Source of the DNA: Membranipora membranacea
Lineage: Eukaryota; Bryozoa; Gymnolaemata; Cheilostomatida; Membraniporidae
Assembly (NCBI GenBank): GCA_914767715.1
Contig: OU612068.1
Coordinates: 16,680,001-16,740,000, forward strand
DNA length: 60,000 nucleotides
Direction of reading: 5' to 3'
Shown here: positions 47,001 to 59,670 of the stretch, piece by piece
Layout of the letters: each line of letters begins with the position of its first letter
How positions within the stretch are numbered: the stretch's first letter is position 1
Notes under the pieces: generated by a model
The model's input: only the letters and a program-made list of their open reading frames with translations
Database searches by the model: none
Told to the model about the DNA's origin: nothing
Translations under genes and position numbers: made by a program

Positions 47001-50000
47001 CAAGACAACTGCTAAAATAATTGCAGCTGGCAAAACAAATACGTGATCCGGAGATTTGAAATCACTTTTGTATACATCATGATTATTCTTACGATGGTTT
47101 GAGGATAGGAATTTGATCTGTCCTTTTTAGGGCAGCCCTGCATATTCTCTGGGACTTTTTTATCACATCTATACTCCCCATGTTCTTCAAAAAAGTAGCC
47201 TCCGCCAGACCGATTGATGTGTGAATGGAGAAGTAGCTCCTAGCTTGTAAAGAAGCAGCCGGTAGATTATCTCGGCTAAGATCCTTCTGAGCATTCTCAA
47301 ACAAATTTATCCTACTCTCAATGATATGAGTGTCAGTAGTCTGTATAAAACCAGGGTGATGACGATAAAGCATGCCCTGACAATATGATTGGACGGATTT
47401 ACAAAAGAAGAACAAGTCTTCTGATACGCAATGGATTTGTGATGGCTTGGCATCCACGGGTATAGGGTTATTATAAGCAGCATTGAGCGTATCCCAATCT
47501 TTTTCCAGTACAATGATTGTCAAATACAATGTCCACATCAACACAGGGTGAGCCTTCCTCAACTCGGCAGTCACTGTAGGGTGATCCAAAACTCTGATTC
47601 TTATTTCATCGATACTCTTCCTCAAAATTCCACTCAGGCCTTGATAATACTCATTAACACATAGATACAAATATATAATGTCTGTGGAGGGTCTCAGTTT
47701 GATGCCATCAGATGAGAAGATGTTGTAGGGATTCTCTGACTCCATAAGCAAAGACAGACTGCTTGTCACATTCGCTCGTATATCCATAAACTTGGTATTT
47801 GTTTTAGCAAACTCTGTCAGATGTGGATTTTCTGGAACGCAGGCTTTGCCGATATCCACCAATTCACTTATGTGATGAAAGATGAACTTTTCTTTCAGCT
47901 GTAGAGGAGAAGAGTTAAATGGTACCATTAACAACCAAACTCATCACGCCATCAGACCAAAAACATTGTAAAGAAACTTCAGTCAGACCTTTGCAACAAG
48001 GTCCACGGGTGTTTCCTGTTATGGAATACAAGCAAAAACGTACAACACCAAAACTTCTTTTGATGAAAGGCAGTGGTAACTTAGATGACTAGCTTCAGTT
48101 AAAAAACATATTTCTGCATTCACAACACCAAAATGCTACCAAATATAGGTGCATCTTTTGAGAAAAGATTTTGATGGACATAACGACGTTATTTATTATT
48201 ATCATTATTATTGATAAAAGTTTATGGGAATTCCTGACCTTTTGAATATGAGCAGCAGGGTCAGTAACAGCTCTGTCTGTGATGAACTTTCTGATGAGCG
48301 GATGGTGGAAAGAAACCAGCGTCCTTCTCTCTGCCTCTGACTTTATTTGTGAAACTCGAAAGTTCAACCAGAAATTATCCTGAAACTTCCGCTTGACATC
48401 TTCACGAAATAACTTTGTGCTTGTATTGGGGCTGACAATCTTAAAAGAATGAATCACAGTTAACAACAGATATTGTGAGAACTAGTATGCAATGCAAGCA
48501 ATGGTCTTTGTAAGGGTCAGAGGAAATGCCAGCCTATCAATACCATCAACTTGGTCAATTTCATCCAATCAGATTGCAGCAAAAGACAAGAGGTTCGTGT
48601 CAAAATCACACCACGTATAGAAAAAATTGCAGTTACACTTATAAAAAACTAGATGAATTCTTTCAACGTTGCATTCGAAAATAAGGTGAAGAAAAAAATT
48701 GGAGGGGATCAGCATGGCAACTTAGCCTTACCTTGTACAGTATTTCCAGAGAAACGTCCTTCTCAAACATGCTGACAGCAAACAGCACATGTCGCTCTAA
48801 TTCTGACATCTTAGTGAATATACCAAAGAATATTTTCTCTGTGGTCAAGCTTATTACATCATCATATTCTCCACTGGTTGGTGTGTGAATTTCTGTAGTA
48901 AGACTGAAGTCTTGACTGGCCACTCTCGACACATAATCCAGTGTCAGAGGGTGACCGCCACATGCTTTTATTAGAGAATCCATCTGTTCATCACTGAGAT
49001 ATTGCTACAATGTAAATATGTGGAGGAGTTGTATTGCTAATAAACTAGTGTTTTGCATCCAAAACTTTCCGTGATAACTTCTCAGATGACATCATGTACC
49101 ATGCTGTATGATTAGCCTGACAAGCTATTTTGGTGGTTGTTCTCTCCCCCCCCCCCCCCTCTCCTTCAAACAAAGATTGACAAGACAGGCTAGCTGTATG
49201 GTATAAACAGGCATATGTAATAATAATAGCACAACTGAAGCTTCAACAGTTACAGTATTGGGTATATTCTGAGAATAGAGGGTGCAGTTTCTTGGAAAAG
49301 CACACAACCTGATCCTTACTTACCAGGTTAGCTGGGAGAAGTTGTCTGCTTTCCTCACTATCCAATGGGTACAGCCGTACATCTTTAGTATAAACAGCAA
49401 CATCACCTAGTAGTATCTGCAGTTTCTTATCCTGTGATCGAGGATTTTCTTTTAGCTGCTGTTGACTTGTAATCATGATCTTTAGCTACAAAATGCATTA
49501 ATTGGTAATTTTTGATCGATAATGTTATCGCACTCCTGCTTTTAATCTATTCATGTTATGTGACTAGACATCTGACGTTCCAACAATTTGGATACTAGAG
49601 GATTGCAACTCCAATTACTGGTGAAATGGATCAAAACAGGACCTATTCCTCTAGATGTGTTCATCCTCGTCACAATAGAGTTGACCTCTGTTCAGTTCCA
49701 ACAGTGATGTCAACAATATAAGATATAAAAGTATAGATCTGGAAAATCTCTTTGTACTTATGCCTGTAATTTAGGCTCACCATAACAATATAATGTGAAT
49801 CAGAATATCCAAACTCACCTTGCTCTTTTTATGAGTTCTGACTGTGGAATATTTGATGAGATCATTGAGGAATGTAAGAGTTTTGAGAGTAACATCTGAG
49901 CTGTTCATCATTTCACTCAAATCATCAATTATCATCACCAGTGCACCTGTTAAACAAATGGACAAGTTAATTGACAGAGTTTTATTGCGAACTGATGTTG

Positions 50001-52859
50001 TATTTTTAGCAGGTTGCAGCAAAGAACTTTTAACACCACACTCCCAGCATAAAATCATCCAATCAAAGGGAACCTATTTGTGAGTATAAAGTAATTTAAG
50101 ATGGGCAAAAACAACAACCGCTCTCATTCTGAACAACCACGTCTTCTTTGATCCTTTTTAACTTACCACTACTCTCAATGAATTTATTCAGAGCTCCCTT
50201 TAACTCCTCCTCACTTTTCTCAGAAATAGGGAGACTCATTCTTTGTAATATTTTCACTAGCAGATCAGGTAGCTGGCTGACACCACTGTAAATTCAATTA
50301 CATATATTGTTTATTACGTCTGTCTATCCGTCCCACCCTCCCTGGTCTGTCTCGGCCCTATGAAGATGAAACTTCATGAGTTTTAAGGAATCATCCTCTT
50401 TTCATCCCCGAGGAGACAACTCCAAAATACAAAGCGGCCAATAGGTTCTAACAGGGAGGGTTTCAATAAATATATAAGTATTATTCTTAATGGATAATAG
50501 TTCTACAGTCAGTTCACACAGTGAAACGTCCATACTTTAGCTACTTTAAGATTTTAGGTGGTTTTATAACCGATATAGGTTAAATTTTAGTTCATTGCCC
50601 TGACCTTGCATCCACATATAAGACAGCATTATTTCCATCATTTAGTAGCCTGAGAGCCAGATGTTTCACCAAATGACTCTTTCCTATACCAGTCATTCCG
50701 CATACATTAACCACTGCAGATAAAGATAAATAAATGATTAGTAAAGGCTGTTGGCTCGAACCCCAAAATATTGTGTATAACCAAACAGATTAAAGGGCAA
50801 CAAAGGTTTCGCAGCAATGCATTAGTGGGTAGTAAATAATGTGCTAAGCAGCATCAGCTTTGTGCATGAAGCGGCGCAAAACTCAAAGTAGTTGCTGACT
50901 CTAAGCTGGGTAACACTTCAGATTAGGGGAGGTTCCAAGACATTGCTTTAATAATGATAGAGCACAGGCTAAATAATAACAGGAACAGGAAACTGCTCTT
51001 TGGTATTCAATTTTAGCTGAGTTTGAGTACCTGATGGATGAATTGTTTCACAAAAATTCTGGCTGAATAAGCATCCAAATTAGATTTTCGCTTTTCCCCT
51101 ATGCAGAAGGTGCAATCTGCTATCAATCGATGAGAACTTGTTTGAAACCTTGGTTGCCCTTTAAGCTTCATACCTGCATAATGTGCCTATATGGTGTCGA
51201 CAATGTTCTGAGTGACCTTGGTATGACCAGCACGATTTCCAACAATCTTTTTACAGGAACTCGATGAATTCTTGCAATGGAACAATCAAACTCATGTAAT
51301 TCTCAAAAACATCAACACCAAGACCAACACTGACAATACTAGATAGGAAGTTTGACATATAATGCTCACGCTTGGTCTTTTGCTCAGCTTTATTCTCAAA
51401 ATCCAATACTCTGCCTAACTCTTGGATCTTTTCTTGCCTTCCATGCAGTACACTATTGGGGGAGATACCCAAGTATTCCATGTCTTGATTAATATGATCG
51501 GAGAGCCATTTCAAACTATCCAAAACCTCAAACAAAGAAATACAGGCATGAGAATATCTAAATTCATATTACACACGATATCGTAGAAATGAGGTTTAAA
51601 TCATTTCTATCGCCCTACAGAGGGTCCTGCAATGATTTGTTGATGTAAATCATTCTTTAAGACATACAGACCATTATGTTCTTGTCATGACCTGGTTTTT
51701 TAAATATCATGGCCACCTCTGATTGGATAGTACTCAGACTCATCAGCTTGAGTAGCTACTTTGATTATAATATACTTGGCTCTTCTTCAAACAAGAGCAC
51801 ATTGAAAAAACAGTTGGGAAAGCTATAGCCTGTCTTGAAAAGCTTTGTTTGGTGGGCGGGAGGGGGGGCAAAGCTTGTCAACTGTTGCGCGCTCAAAATC
51901 GAGAAAAGGATTGTCCCCTCTTGAGATCAGGTAGTTAACTTCCTGATAACACTAATCAGTTTGTTGCCCCCTCACTGAACAAAACTTGTCAAGACAGGTT
52001 AGGTTAGCTAGTGGCATTACTGTGGAATATGGACTATAGGAAGGAAAGAATGGTAGGGATTTTGTATGATCGCCTGTAGAGTATTGAAAATGATCAAACT
52101 AAAGAGCTAGAGGCTAGAACTAGAGGCCTCAAACCAAGCAATATTCACACAACCACCTACCACATGTATATCAGCTACAATTTTGGGAATGACCTCATTC
52201 ATTAGTAGCACAATACTATTGAAACTGCCTTTATTCTTGCTTAGCAGAAGACGGAACAGATCCATCATTGTCTTAGTTGAAAACAGTTCAGTCATGTCCA
52301 CATCAAACCCTGCTGCCAGACACTTCAGCTGTATATCGGGCATCCAATCGTCCTGTATTTCTGAAAATGAAGAGTTTTGTAATCTCTCATCATTATAAGC
52401 AAGATACATGATGTAATGTCAAAGACGGAGACAAAAGGGTCCACGTTAAACATAATTCCTAAGGATAGGTCTTGATCTATCTGAGGTCAGAACAGAAAGT
52501 AGGCAGGGAGTTTGGGAAATCAAACTCCCTGATTTGAGGCTTCATTATTCCTCACTGAAAAATATTGTTGCAGCCTTTCTGATTTTTTTGCATATTATGT
52601 ATATGATCAAAATTTGGTATGCGGACTAGCATGATAGCTTAAGTTGTATACACACACCATCTCGTAAACCCTGTAGTATATCAGTGGTCATCTGACGATA
52701 GCTGATACATCTGCGCTCTGGATTGACCAAGCTCAGTGGATGGACTAGTGGTTCATCTGCTGCAGTAGAAGTTCTTGAAAAGACATTAGCAGTCTGAACT
52801 GCAGCTGATGTCGATGGCAAACTATTATCTGAGTCAACTTCCATCACACCATCAAACAT
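44086..52859 (-). CDS. STAND/NB-ARC-like NTPase with TPR-like repeats, paralog 2
   Basis: Paralog of the gene at 32903-43024, same intron phases. Fourteen in-frame exons (1090 aa): 52658-52859, 52161-52360, 51370-51526, 50605-50713, 50167-50285, 49819-49946, 49324-49485, 48732-49004, 48239-48439, 47093-47898, 46343-46549, 45709-45908, 45106-45308, 44086-44391. Walker A GMTGIGKS (about 192), Walker B MIIDD (about 268), ITSQQ, GHPLTL (about 374), FHHPL (about 493-497), helical TPR-like part, tail with DSSGSDSPISSDPESPSSDED ending GGKKRKL. Exon lengths 109, 128, 273, 207, 200, 203 and 306 equal those of paralog 1. It lacks the second repeat exon of paralog 1. Start: ATG at 52859, but a later in-frame ATG (52844, MEVDSD) matches the paralog 1 N-terminus (MEVEAD). 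A TTTGGACAG acceptor just upstream and a GTAAGT donor at 53385 suggest a 5' UTR intron. A SINE lies in intron 10. Confidence 0.86.
46579..46853 (+). repeat. tRNA-derived SINE with ATTTAAATCGACC tail
   Basis: Head with A-box TGGCTCAGTTGGTTAGAGCG (46591-46610) and B-box GGTTGAAATCC (46644-46654), then a body of about 150 bp, then an end made of near-perfect 13-bp repeats of CATTTAAATCGAC (46807-46845). This is the classic tRNA head/body/simple-repeat-tail SINE design. Inserted antisense in intron 10 of STAND paralog 2. Confidence 0.75.
49112..49192. mobile_element. TAGCCTG-family element with poly(C) insert
   Basis: Starts TAGCCTGACAAGC and ends TTGACAAGACAGGCTA, with a C-run in the centre. 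Imperfect 10-bp flanking repeat GCTGTATGAT/GCTGTATGGT. In an intron of STAND paralog 2. Confidence 0.55.
51829..52003. mobile_element. Longer TAGCCTG-family element
   Basis: Left end TAGCCTGTCTTGAAAAGCTTTG and right end CAAAACTTGTCAAGACAGGTTA are inverted relatives of the shorter copies. It has a G-rich stretch near the left arm. In an intron of STAND paralog 2. Confidence 0.45.
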
Positions 52860-53615
52860 TGAACTGTCCAAAATCAGATTTCTTCATCAAATGTATGAGA
52901 ACAAAAGATAATTATCAGGCAAAATAAATTTCTTCATCGACTCTCTACAAGCAGGCTTCTGTTGAGATGAAGTTTTTATGGAAGTGGTGAGGTCGGCTCA
53001 ATAAAATGAGCTACTAAAGTCAAGGTATACCGGAGTATTATTATGAATGTGGTAAAAGTTTTAGGAAGATTTGGATAGATCTGACAGCAATCTTAATTTG
53101 ATCCGACTGGTGAATTGTAAGCGCCTCTCACCAGAGTGTATTACCTGACCTGGTAAATCAGATTGCAGGTGATGGCTCATCACAAATTAGACTAAGTATG
53201 TGATCGGTTTGCAGCCAGGTGAATCTAATGCTCATCAGAAACGAGATAATCAGGATCCAAAATATTCCTTGTCACTGATATGGAATATATATATATACCA
53301 TTGGATTCTCAACACATTCCAATCTTACACAAAGCCAAAATGCTTTGCAATTGCATAACTGACAACCGGAGGAAATTGATACTTACATTCAGCAATGAAG
53401 AGGGAGTTCATTGCATTCAGGACACTTCAGATTCTTAATGCAATCATTTTCTCATGGCTCCAAAGTTAATCAGCCCACTGATCACTAAAGAATGCATCCA
53501 AAATCAAGCAGAGAACTTGTACAATTAAAGTGAAACTTGAATGTTGCACCCAGAACCAATAATAATGGGATTGTGAAAATGATTATGACATTCTTTTGTC
53601 TGGTCCTAGGGCTAT
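52860..53615. other. Upstream region of STAND paralog 2
   Basis: A minus-strand GTAAGT donor at 53380-53385 paired with a TTTGGACAG acceptor near 52867 would make a non-coding first exon ending at 53386. No coding frame is supported. Confidence 0.4.
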
Positions 53616-54328
53616 CTATCTACAGAGATAAGAAAATAATGATTGATGGTTGAAAATGAGAAAACTATGCGATAGAAAATAAATTTTGTTCCTCTTCATA
53701 CATAGGGCAAATTTTTCGATTGATCGTTTTATGCAACTATATCCAAGGGCCATGGGACAAGGAATCACAGTGGGTTTGGGAAATCGCTGGCAATCAATTT
53801 CTGCTTCACTGATTGATTCCAAAGCTTTTTTTTTGCGGCTTTCTGAAAAGCAAACAAATTACTTACAATGAGAGAAAACTTTCACTCGATGTAAATCTAT
53901 CGGACACTAATCATTTTCTGTGGAGGTTTCTGTAAGAGGCTTTAAATCTTTTACTATGATCCATGTTATGGAATGGACATTGCGATCGTTAAATGCATGA
54001 CCCTGTATGAAATTCTTGAAGATACAAAGATAATCTTACCGATGTCGAAAGCACACTTATTTCCGAGATAGCTTCCATCACTGCATAGGACAATAAAATG
54101 TTTAAAATATCTACGATCAGCTCTTTTCAACAAAATATACATTGATCGCCCGCAGGCCCGACAGGCCGTATCCCGCATTTCAGTACAACATAGATCATCA
54201 TCATCGTCATTGATGAAGTGAATAACATACCACCATTGAATTCCATATCTGGAATAGCTTTCTTTTGCCAAACAAAGGGCCTGCAAAAAAGCCAGTCCCC
54301 AGTAGCATTCTAGGAAAGCCCAAATCAT
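53616..54328 (-). CDS. Possible secreted Cys-rich protein (two exons)
   Basis: Predicted, no known family. Exon 54040-54328 starts with ATG and a hydrophobic leader (MIWAFLECYWGLAFLQALC) that reads as a signal peptide. It continues through a DDDDD run and LCC...CRACGRS to a GTAAGA donor. A TTTGCTTTTCAG acceptor at 53843 joins in phase to exon 53616-53842, rich in Lys and Cys (VIPCPMALGYSCIKRS), ending at a stop; total 171 aa. Support is the open frames, matched phase and good splice motifs only. A TTTTTTGCAG acceptor inside the first exon gives an alternative without the leader. It could also be a chance pair of open frames upstream of STAND paralog 2. Confidence 0.3.
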
Positions 54329-55400
54329 CGACTATGGAGGCATTTTATTACTGTTTACAGTTTTGTAAGCAACTCAATTTCCCACGCTATATTTTCATGC
54401 TAGTAGGGACAGCCAATCAAATCCATTGCAGATGAGTCCCTGTGTTGAGTGTTCTAACTGTATGATGGATGATACTATTTCCATTCTATGAGAAGAATTT
54501 AGTTCAGTGCATACCACTGATCTTACCACCAATTATATGATATTCATCAATATATCATATTATAACAAATCAAATAAAACGAATTTGTTTTGACCTTCAG
54601 CTGTTTCTGGCTCGCATGTTACCCCTACCCTTTCAAGTCAAGCGATAGTCGCCCAAAAAGCCAGTTGAAACTTTTTTCCAATTGAAGCACATTATAAAAT
54701 GAATCTTTTTCTCACACTCAAATATTCAAACAGAGTGATAAAGAGTGATAGTAAGAAAGTTTGGTGGCAGTCCCTGAGCTCCTGTCTATTAGACTTGATA
54801 TTTGACCATCAGTATTGATTGGCTGCGGCTCTTTCTATTTATAGAACAATTGGAGGTGATCCCATGCATCCCGCAGATCATATCATTGACGACAACAATG
54901 CGTCTAGGAATTGAAAAATGGCAGATAAGTGGCTAGCGATTTACATGACTTGTGTCAAACTTGTAAGTTTGGCACAGTTTTATTCATGTTTTCCATCTAT
55001 TCCAATTTCACATTGGAAAATCTACATAATAATCTCATGTTTTGGTGAGTGGATTATTGTCTCTATGGCACACAATGTAAATATTGCAGTAAGAAAAAAT
55101 GGGTGAAATGTAACAGCATCTAATACAAAAAAATCTTAACAAATTATGCATTGCGCCAAATATTGTTGTCTAATGACTACGATGACTGAGGGAAATTTTT
55201 GTTGTACAATCTTAACATTATAAAAACCTTACTGCAATTCAATTAACTAAAATGAAGTGAAACCAGTCGATCAAATATGGGTAGCTTGAGAGAAACAAAT
55301 GGCATATTAGTTTGTAATGCTATTGGTGGAACAATGTCAAATTATCATCATGTAATACTGTTTGTAATAGTATATTGTCAGACCATTACAACTGTGCAGC
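54329..55400. other. Intergenic region upstream of STAND paralog 3 terminus
   Basis: Contains the 3' UTR of paralog 3 and the presumed promoter of the small candidate gene at 53616-54328. A 62-codon plus-strand frame at 54918-55106 has hydrophobic stretches but no supporting splice or domain evidence. Confidence 0.5.
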
Positions 55401-58400
55401 TTACAGTTTTTTCTTCTTACTAGTTGAACCTAAATCCTCAACACTTGTGGCTCCACCGCTGGCTGATTCAGATGCCATCTCAGTGACCAGTTGTGCTTGT
55501 CTCGGCACTACATCAGGTACCCCACAATGCTCAGGAGACGAGCCAGTGGTCAGTCTGTCATCCTCAGATGATTCCTGATCTGAACTTGTGGCGAGATCAG
55601 AACCAGAGTAATCTCTGGGAGGCTCTCTGGAGTCCTTACCAGCCTGTGCTTGTATATCCTGTCAAGAAACAACACCAAAAAAGGCTTCAGATGATGGTAC
55701 AGTGCACAGATAATGGATTCATTGATATGCATTCATGGATCAGTAGTAAAAAACATAATAGCATGGCTATTTGTGGAGATATGCCATCAGTATAAAGACT
55801 TTGTGTCAGGATCTGAATAAAGCTAAAAATCTGGCGGCTTTTACGTTATGCAGTTACGTATCAATATTGTATGCAATATAAATCAATGAATGAAGTGCAT
55901 TGCTTGCTTCACTGCATGTTTCCTAACATGGCATAAAGCTGTGCGATTCCTGTTCATTGCTGTAGGTCCACCACATAGCAAGAAAGTTAATCAAGCTGAT
56001 CATTTGCTTATGGGGTATTTAGATGGAGCAGGAAGTGTGTTAATTAATTACCCCCATAATTAATTGAAGCTATCTATGCAGCTTTATGCTTTATGATTTA
56101 TGCGCAGAGTTGACACTTGTATATGGCAGGGTACGGCAAGTCAGGCTTAATATAGCCATCCTTTCACAATTTGAAAAGCTTTGATGACCCAGAAATTTTA
56201 CTTTGACGAACAAGGTTACCTTCAGCGTTTCCTTGACTTTGTTGATCTCGTGATATTCTATTTTACATTGAGCCATGATGACAGGCAGGCGATTTACTAG
56301 CCTGGCCAAAACAGGTTCATCGGGACCAAAGTTCAGACTGCGGTAGTCATTCTTCATCAGGTTATAGGCCTTTGAATAATAATTCCTAGCCTCAGCTAAA
56401 AGCTTATTTCTCTCGGTTGTGTCTATAAACAGCAAAAATCAATTGATTAGTAAAGATTGAATAGGTATGCAATGTACAAAATGCTAGATTTTCTGTCCAA
56501 ATTCTCAGCCACTTTTTGTATTGAATATAGCCAAATTGTTATAGCCATCACATACTACTTTTGAGTTGCCTACTCTCACATTAAGTGAAGGCAACTCCCG
56601 TTTTACATTTTACAGAGATCAATTTATTAGCAAAACTTGAATGGCAATGCCTAGTGAGAAATACAAGGCTCTGAAGATATCCTAGGATTTCAGTCCAAAT
56701 TTCAAGCAACTGAAAAAGCAAGGTGAGCTGAAATGTTGTGAAGTATATAAAAAGATCGATTGCAATTTATTTGCTAGGTACCAATAAGTAAACCTCATTT
56801 CGAGTTCGTTGTTCAAATCTTCATCCGTAAAAGGACGAGGTAAAAGTTATTGTGAAGCGTGTAAAAAAGATTCGGACGATGAATTACTTGTTGAGTCAGC
56901 ATACCTATTGACTGCTGAGTCATGAAGGTCAGCCTCTCCAGAGCATCACCTGACTCATACAGAGATCTCCACAGGGACAGTTTACTTGATCCTCCCAGCA
57001 TACCAAACACTGCTGCCGACTCTCTAAACAAGTCAGCGGCTCGTCTCATATGCTCTACTGCTGCAGCATGCTGTGACTCTGTTATTACTGGCTGGTTGGT
57101 TCTAGTGAGGAATATCGATTTGTATATATAAGAAACAAAACAAGTGCAGTCAATATAAATATATCACACGCATCACTCACACCAATTTGAATATTTATTT
57201 ATTTATAAAGGTTTTCTTAAAAGCGTACAGATAACAAAAGGAATTCTATTATAGGGAACTTGCAAAGGAGCAAGTCTACAGCATATGACATTTAGGTGTT
57301 GGGGTTCTTCTTTGGACACAACAAACTCCCTTTATTGAGACTAAAAAGCCGACCTTTCTTTTGTCTGTAAAAGTTGAAGACTTTACTTTGAAAACAAAGT
57401 TAAGTTGGGCTGATGAGAGGTAAATAAAAATTGCAGGCAATGTTTCAAGTGCAACCGAATTTTCACTTGGTTTCTTTGGAGGGAGAATTGAGCTCAGATG
57501 CCAACTTCAAGTCTGAGGTCCTTCTCCGACTGAGTATACGCTGGTACTGCGCTGATACTCACATTCTATTGGCCCAGCTTTGCAGCATTTGAGCGAATGA
57601 CATGAGGTTAGCTGCAGCAGCCTCACTTTTCTCCATCTTCCTTCTCTTATACTGATCTATGACAGACTCGAAACAGGCCGCAGCGTCTAGGTACAGTTTC
57701 TCAGCGGCAGGTAACTTAGGAGTACTATCTCCCTCAATCAATCGATACGAGGCTAATTCTGTCGTCACACTGAAGTGGAGATGATGTCGTAGATAGGACC
57801 AGGCAAAGATATTGAGATATTATTTTTCTGTCACAGTTAGTATCTCAATGATTGTCGGAAACGGCTAATATAATTAGGTTGGCAGTGATGACCATAGACT
57901 TATTATAGTCTATAGTATATTAAGTCTATGGTGATGACAAACCGACTGTGGAGAAGTCTGAGGCAAACTATGATAGCATAAAGGAACATACATATTTAGC
58001 TCCTTTTAATTATATCACAGATGGGAACAGGCAAAATTATCGAGATACTATTCTCTTTTTGAGTTTGATGTTTGGCGACATCTAGAAATGAACAGTTGAA
58101 ATATTTGTGGGGTTTGTAATGGTAAGGTCATTAGCGATAGGGTAAAGGTTTGAGTTGTACTCCAATACTGTATGGATGCACAACCCTTGCACCAAATATC
58201 TGTAGTCAGGGGTTTGCTTGTGTTTTTTTTCACGTTTTCAGTGTAAACAGCAAAAACAAAACACAAGGAAAAACTCATCACACAGTTGTCTTAGTGCCCA
58301 GATGGCTGCAACGCTGCAGTACAATATGTTATGCCACTAACTGGCATTGCAGCCCTCTGAGCACCTAGACTAGTCACAAAGTAGTGTGGATTCCTAAAAT

Positions 58401-59670
58401 TTTTATCTGAACTTTTTACACACTCACACTGGTTCTAGAATGATCGCTCGCTGTGCTAGTTTATTAGCTGACATGCAGACATCATAAGCCTGTCGAATCA
58501 CTCTTACATCTGCGGGGTTGATGTACCACGTCATCTCTGCCTGAGCTAATAGTATATGTATAGAGATGTATCGTTTAGCTGAGCAGAGGACGTCTGACAA
58601 CTGCTCCATACTGTTCATGGCTAGGCTGAACATGTCCTTTCTGACTCCGCCATACCTGTGATGATTCTCAGGACCTTTATACCATGCTGCTAGCAGATGC
58701 AGCATACCGTTGCAGTATCCATATATACCTTTACAAAATGTGACTAAATCTTGAGGAACATTTTTCCATTTTAAATTCACCTTTTTCTCCAAAACTTTGA
58801 GGGCGTCATTCAGCTTTCTCCAGTCCTGGCCGTTTGTTAGAATCATAGCATACATCGCATAGAGTAACATATCGGTTACATCCTGTTTCCCCGGTTTAGT
58901 GGTGTAACACAAATGTTCCAGTGTAGACTGTAGCATTGAGTAATAAGTTGTCTCGTCTTTATGTTTGTGTCTGCTGCCGAAACAGTCATAGAACTCAAAC
59001 AGGCACACAAAAAGAGCTACAATGTCTTCAACTGGTCTCAGCTTATCCCCATCTTCAGTGAACAGTAGTTGAGGTTTCTCCAACCTCTTGAGCATCGATT
59101 TGGAGCACATGATTTTGAAGTTGGCTCTGTTAGACATAAATTGAGTAGTAACTGAGCAGGTAAAGTCTGTGTTCTTCTCGGGATTATGAGGAATACAGGC
59201 TAGCCCGATTTGGATCAGCTGCTTTGTGTGGTAAAGGATAAACCTTTCCTTGCGCTGAAACGGAGATTAGAAATTAGACAGAAGCTAACTGCTCTATACC
59301 GAGCATTCTGTTTACAAAGAGGTAGAATATCTGATACATATTGAATACCTAACTGCGTTTGATGAAGGTGAGTTATGCAATAAAATGTGCAGAATATAGT
59401 GATATAAGAAGACTGAAGCTGTAGGATTGCAAAACAATGTAGTACTCATACCTTGTTGTGTGTTTCATATTGGGCTGTATCATCCTCAAATGCGTATGTC
59501 TTCTTCAGGAGGAATTGTTTGACTAGCGGATGATGTACGTTAGCTATGATATCTCGCTCAGCTCGTCTTTTCACAGCGGAGTGATGTAATGTAAGCCAGA
59601 AGTCACCGAGAAATTTTGACTTCACCTCAGCATAAAACTGCTTGTTTGTGAGATCTGGTGGGTCTACAAT
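55401..59670 (-). CDS. STAND-type protein paralog 3, C-terminal part (partial)
   Basis: Third tandem copy, cut by the window edge, so the N-terminal domain and P-loop are outside. Visible in-frame exons (636 aa): 59452-59670, 58428-59254, 57563-57769, 56905-57101, 56220-56422, 55401-55658. Exon 1 here matches exon 9 of the other copies (IVDPPDLTN..., VHHPLVKQF). The 827-nt exon encodes the long helical part (LLFTEDGDKLRPVEDI). The next exon (TTELASYRLIEGDS) matches exon 12 of paralog 1, the repeat missing from paralog 2, while an exon-11-like repeat is not found in the intron. The 203-nt exon matches the other copies in length. The tail has TSSDQESSEDD and ends TSKKKKL before TAA. ATPase activity cannot be judged from this part. 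Confidence 0.83.
57892..57931. mobile_element. 40-bp palindrome with short direct repeats
   Basis: CCATAGACTTA ... TAAGTCTATGG arms with a TAGTCTATAG centre, flanked by TGATGA on both sides. In an intron of STAND paralog 3. Confidence 0.4.

Noticed and set aside
54918-55106. Small plus-strand membrane protein
   Set aside because: A 62-codon frame in AT-rich intergenic DNA; hydrophobicity alone is expected by chance there.
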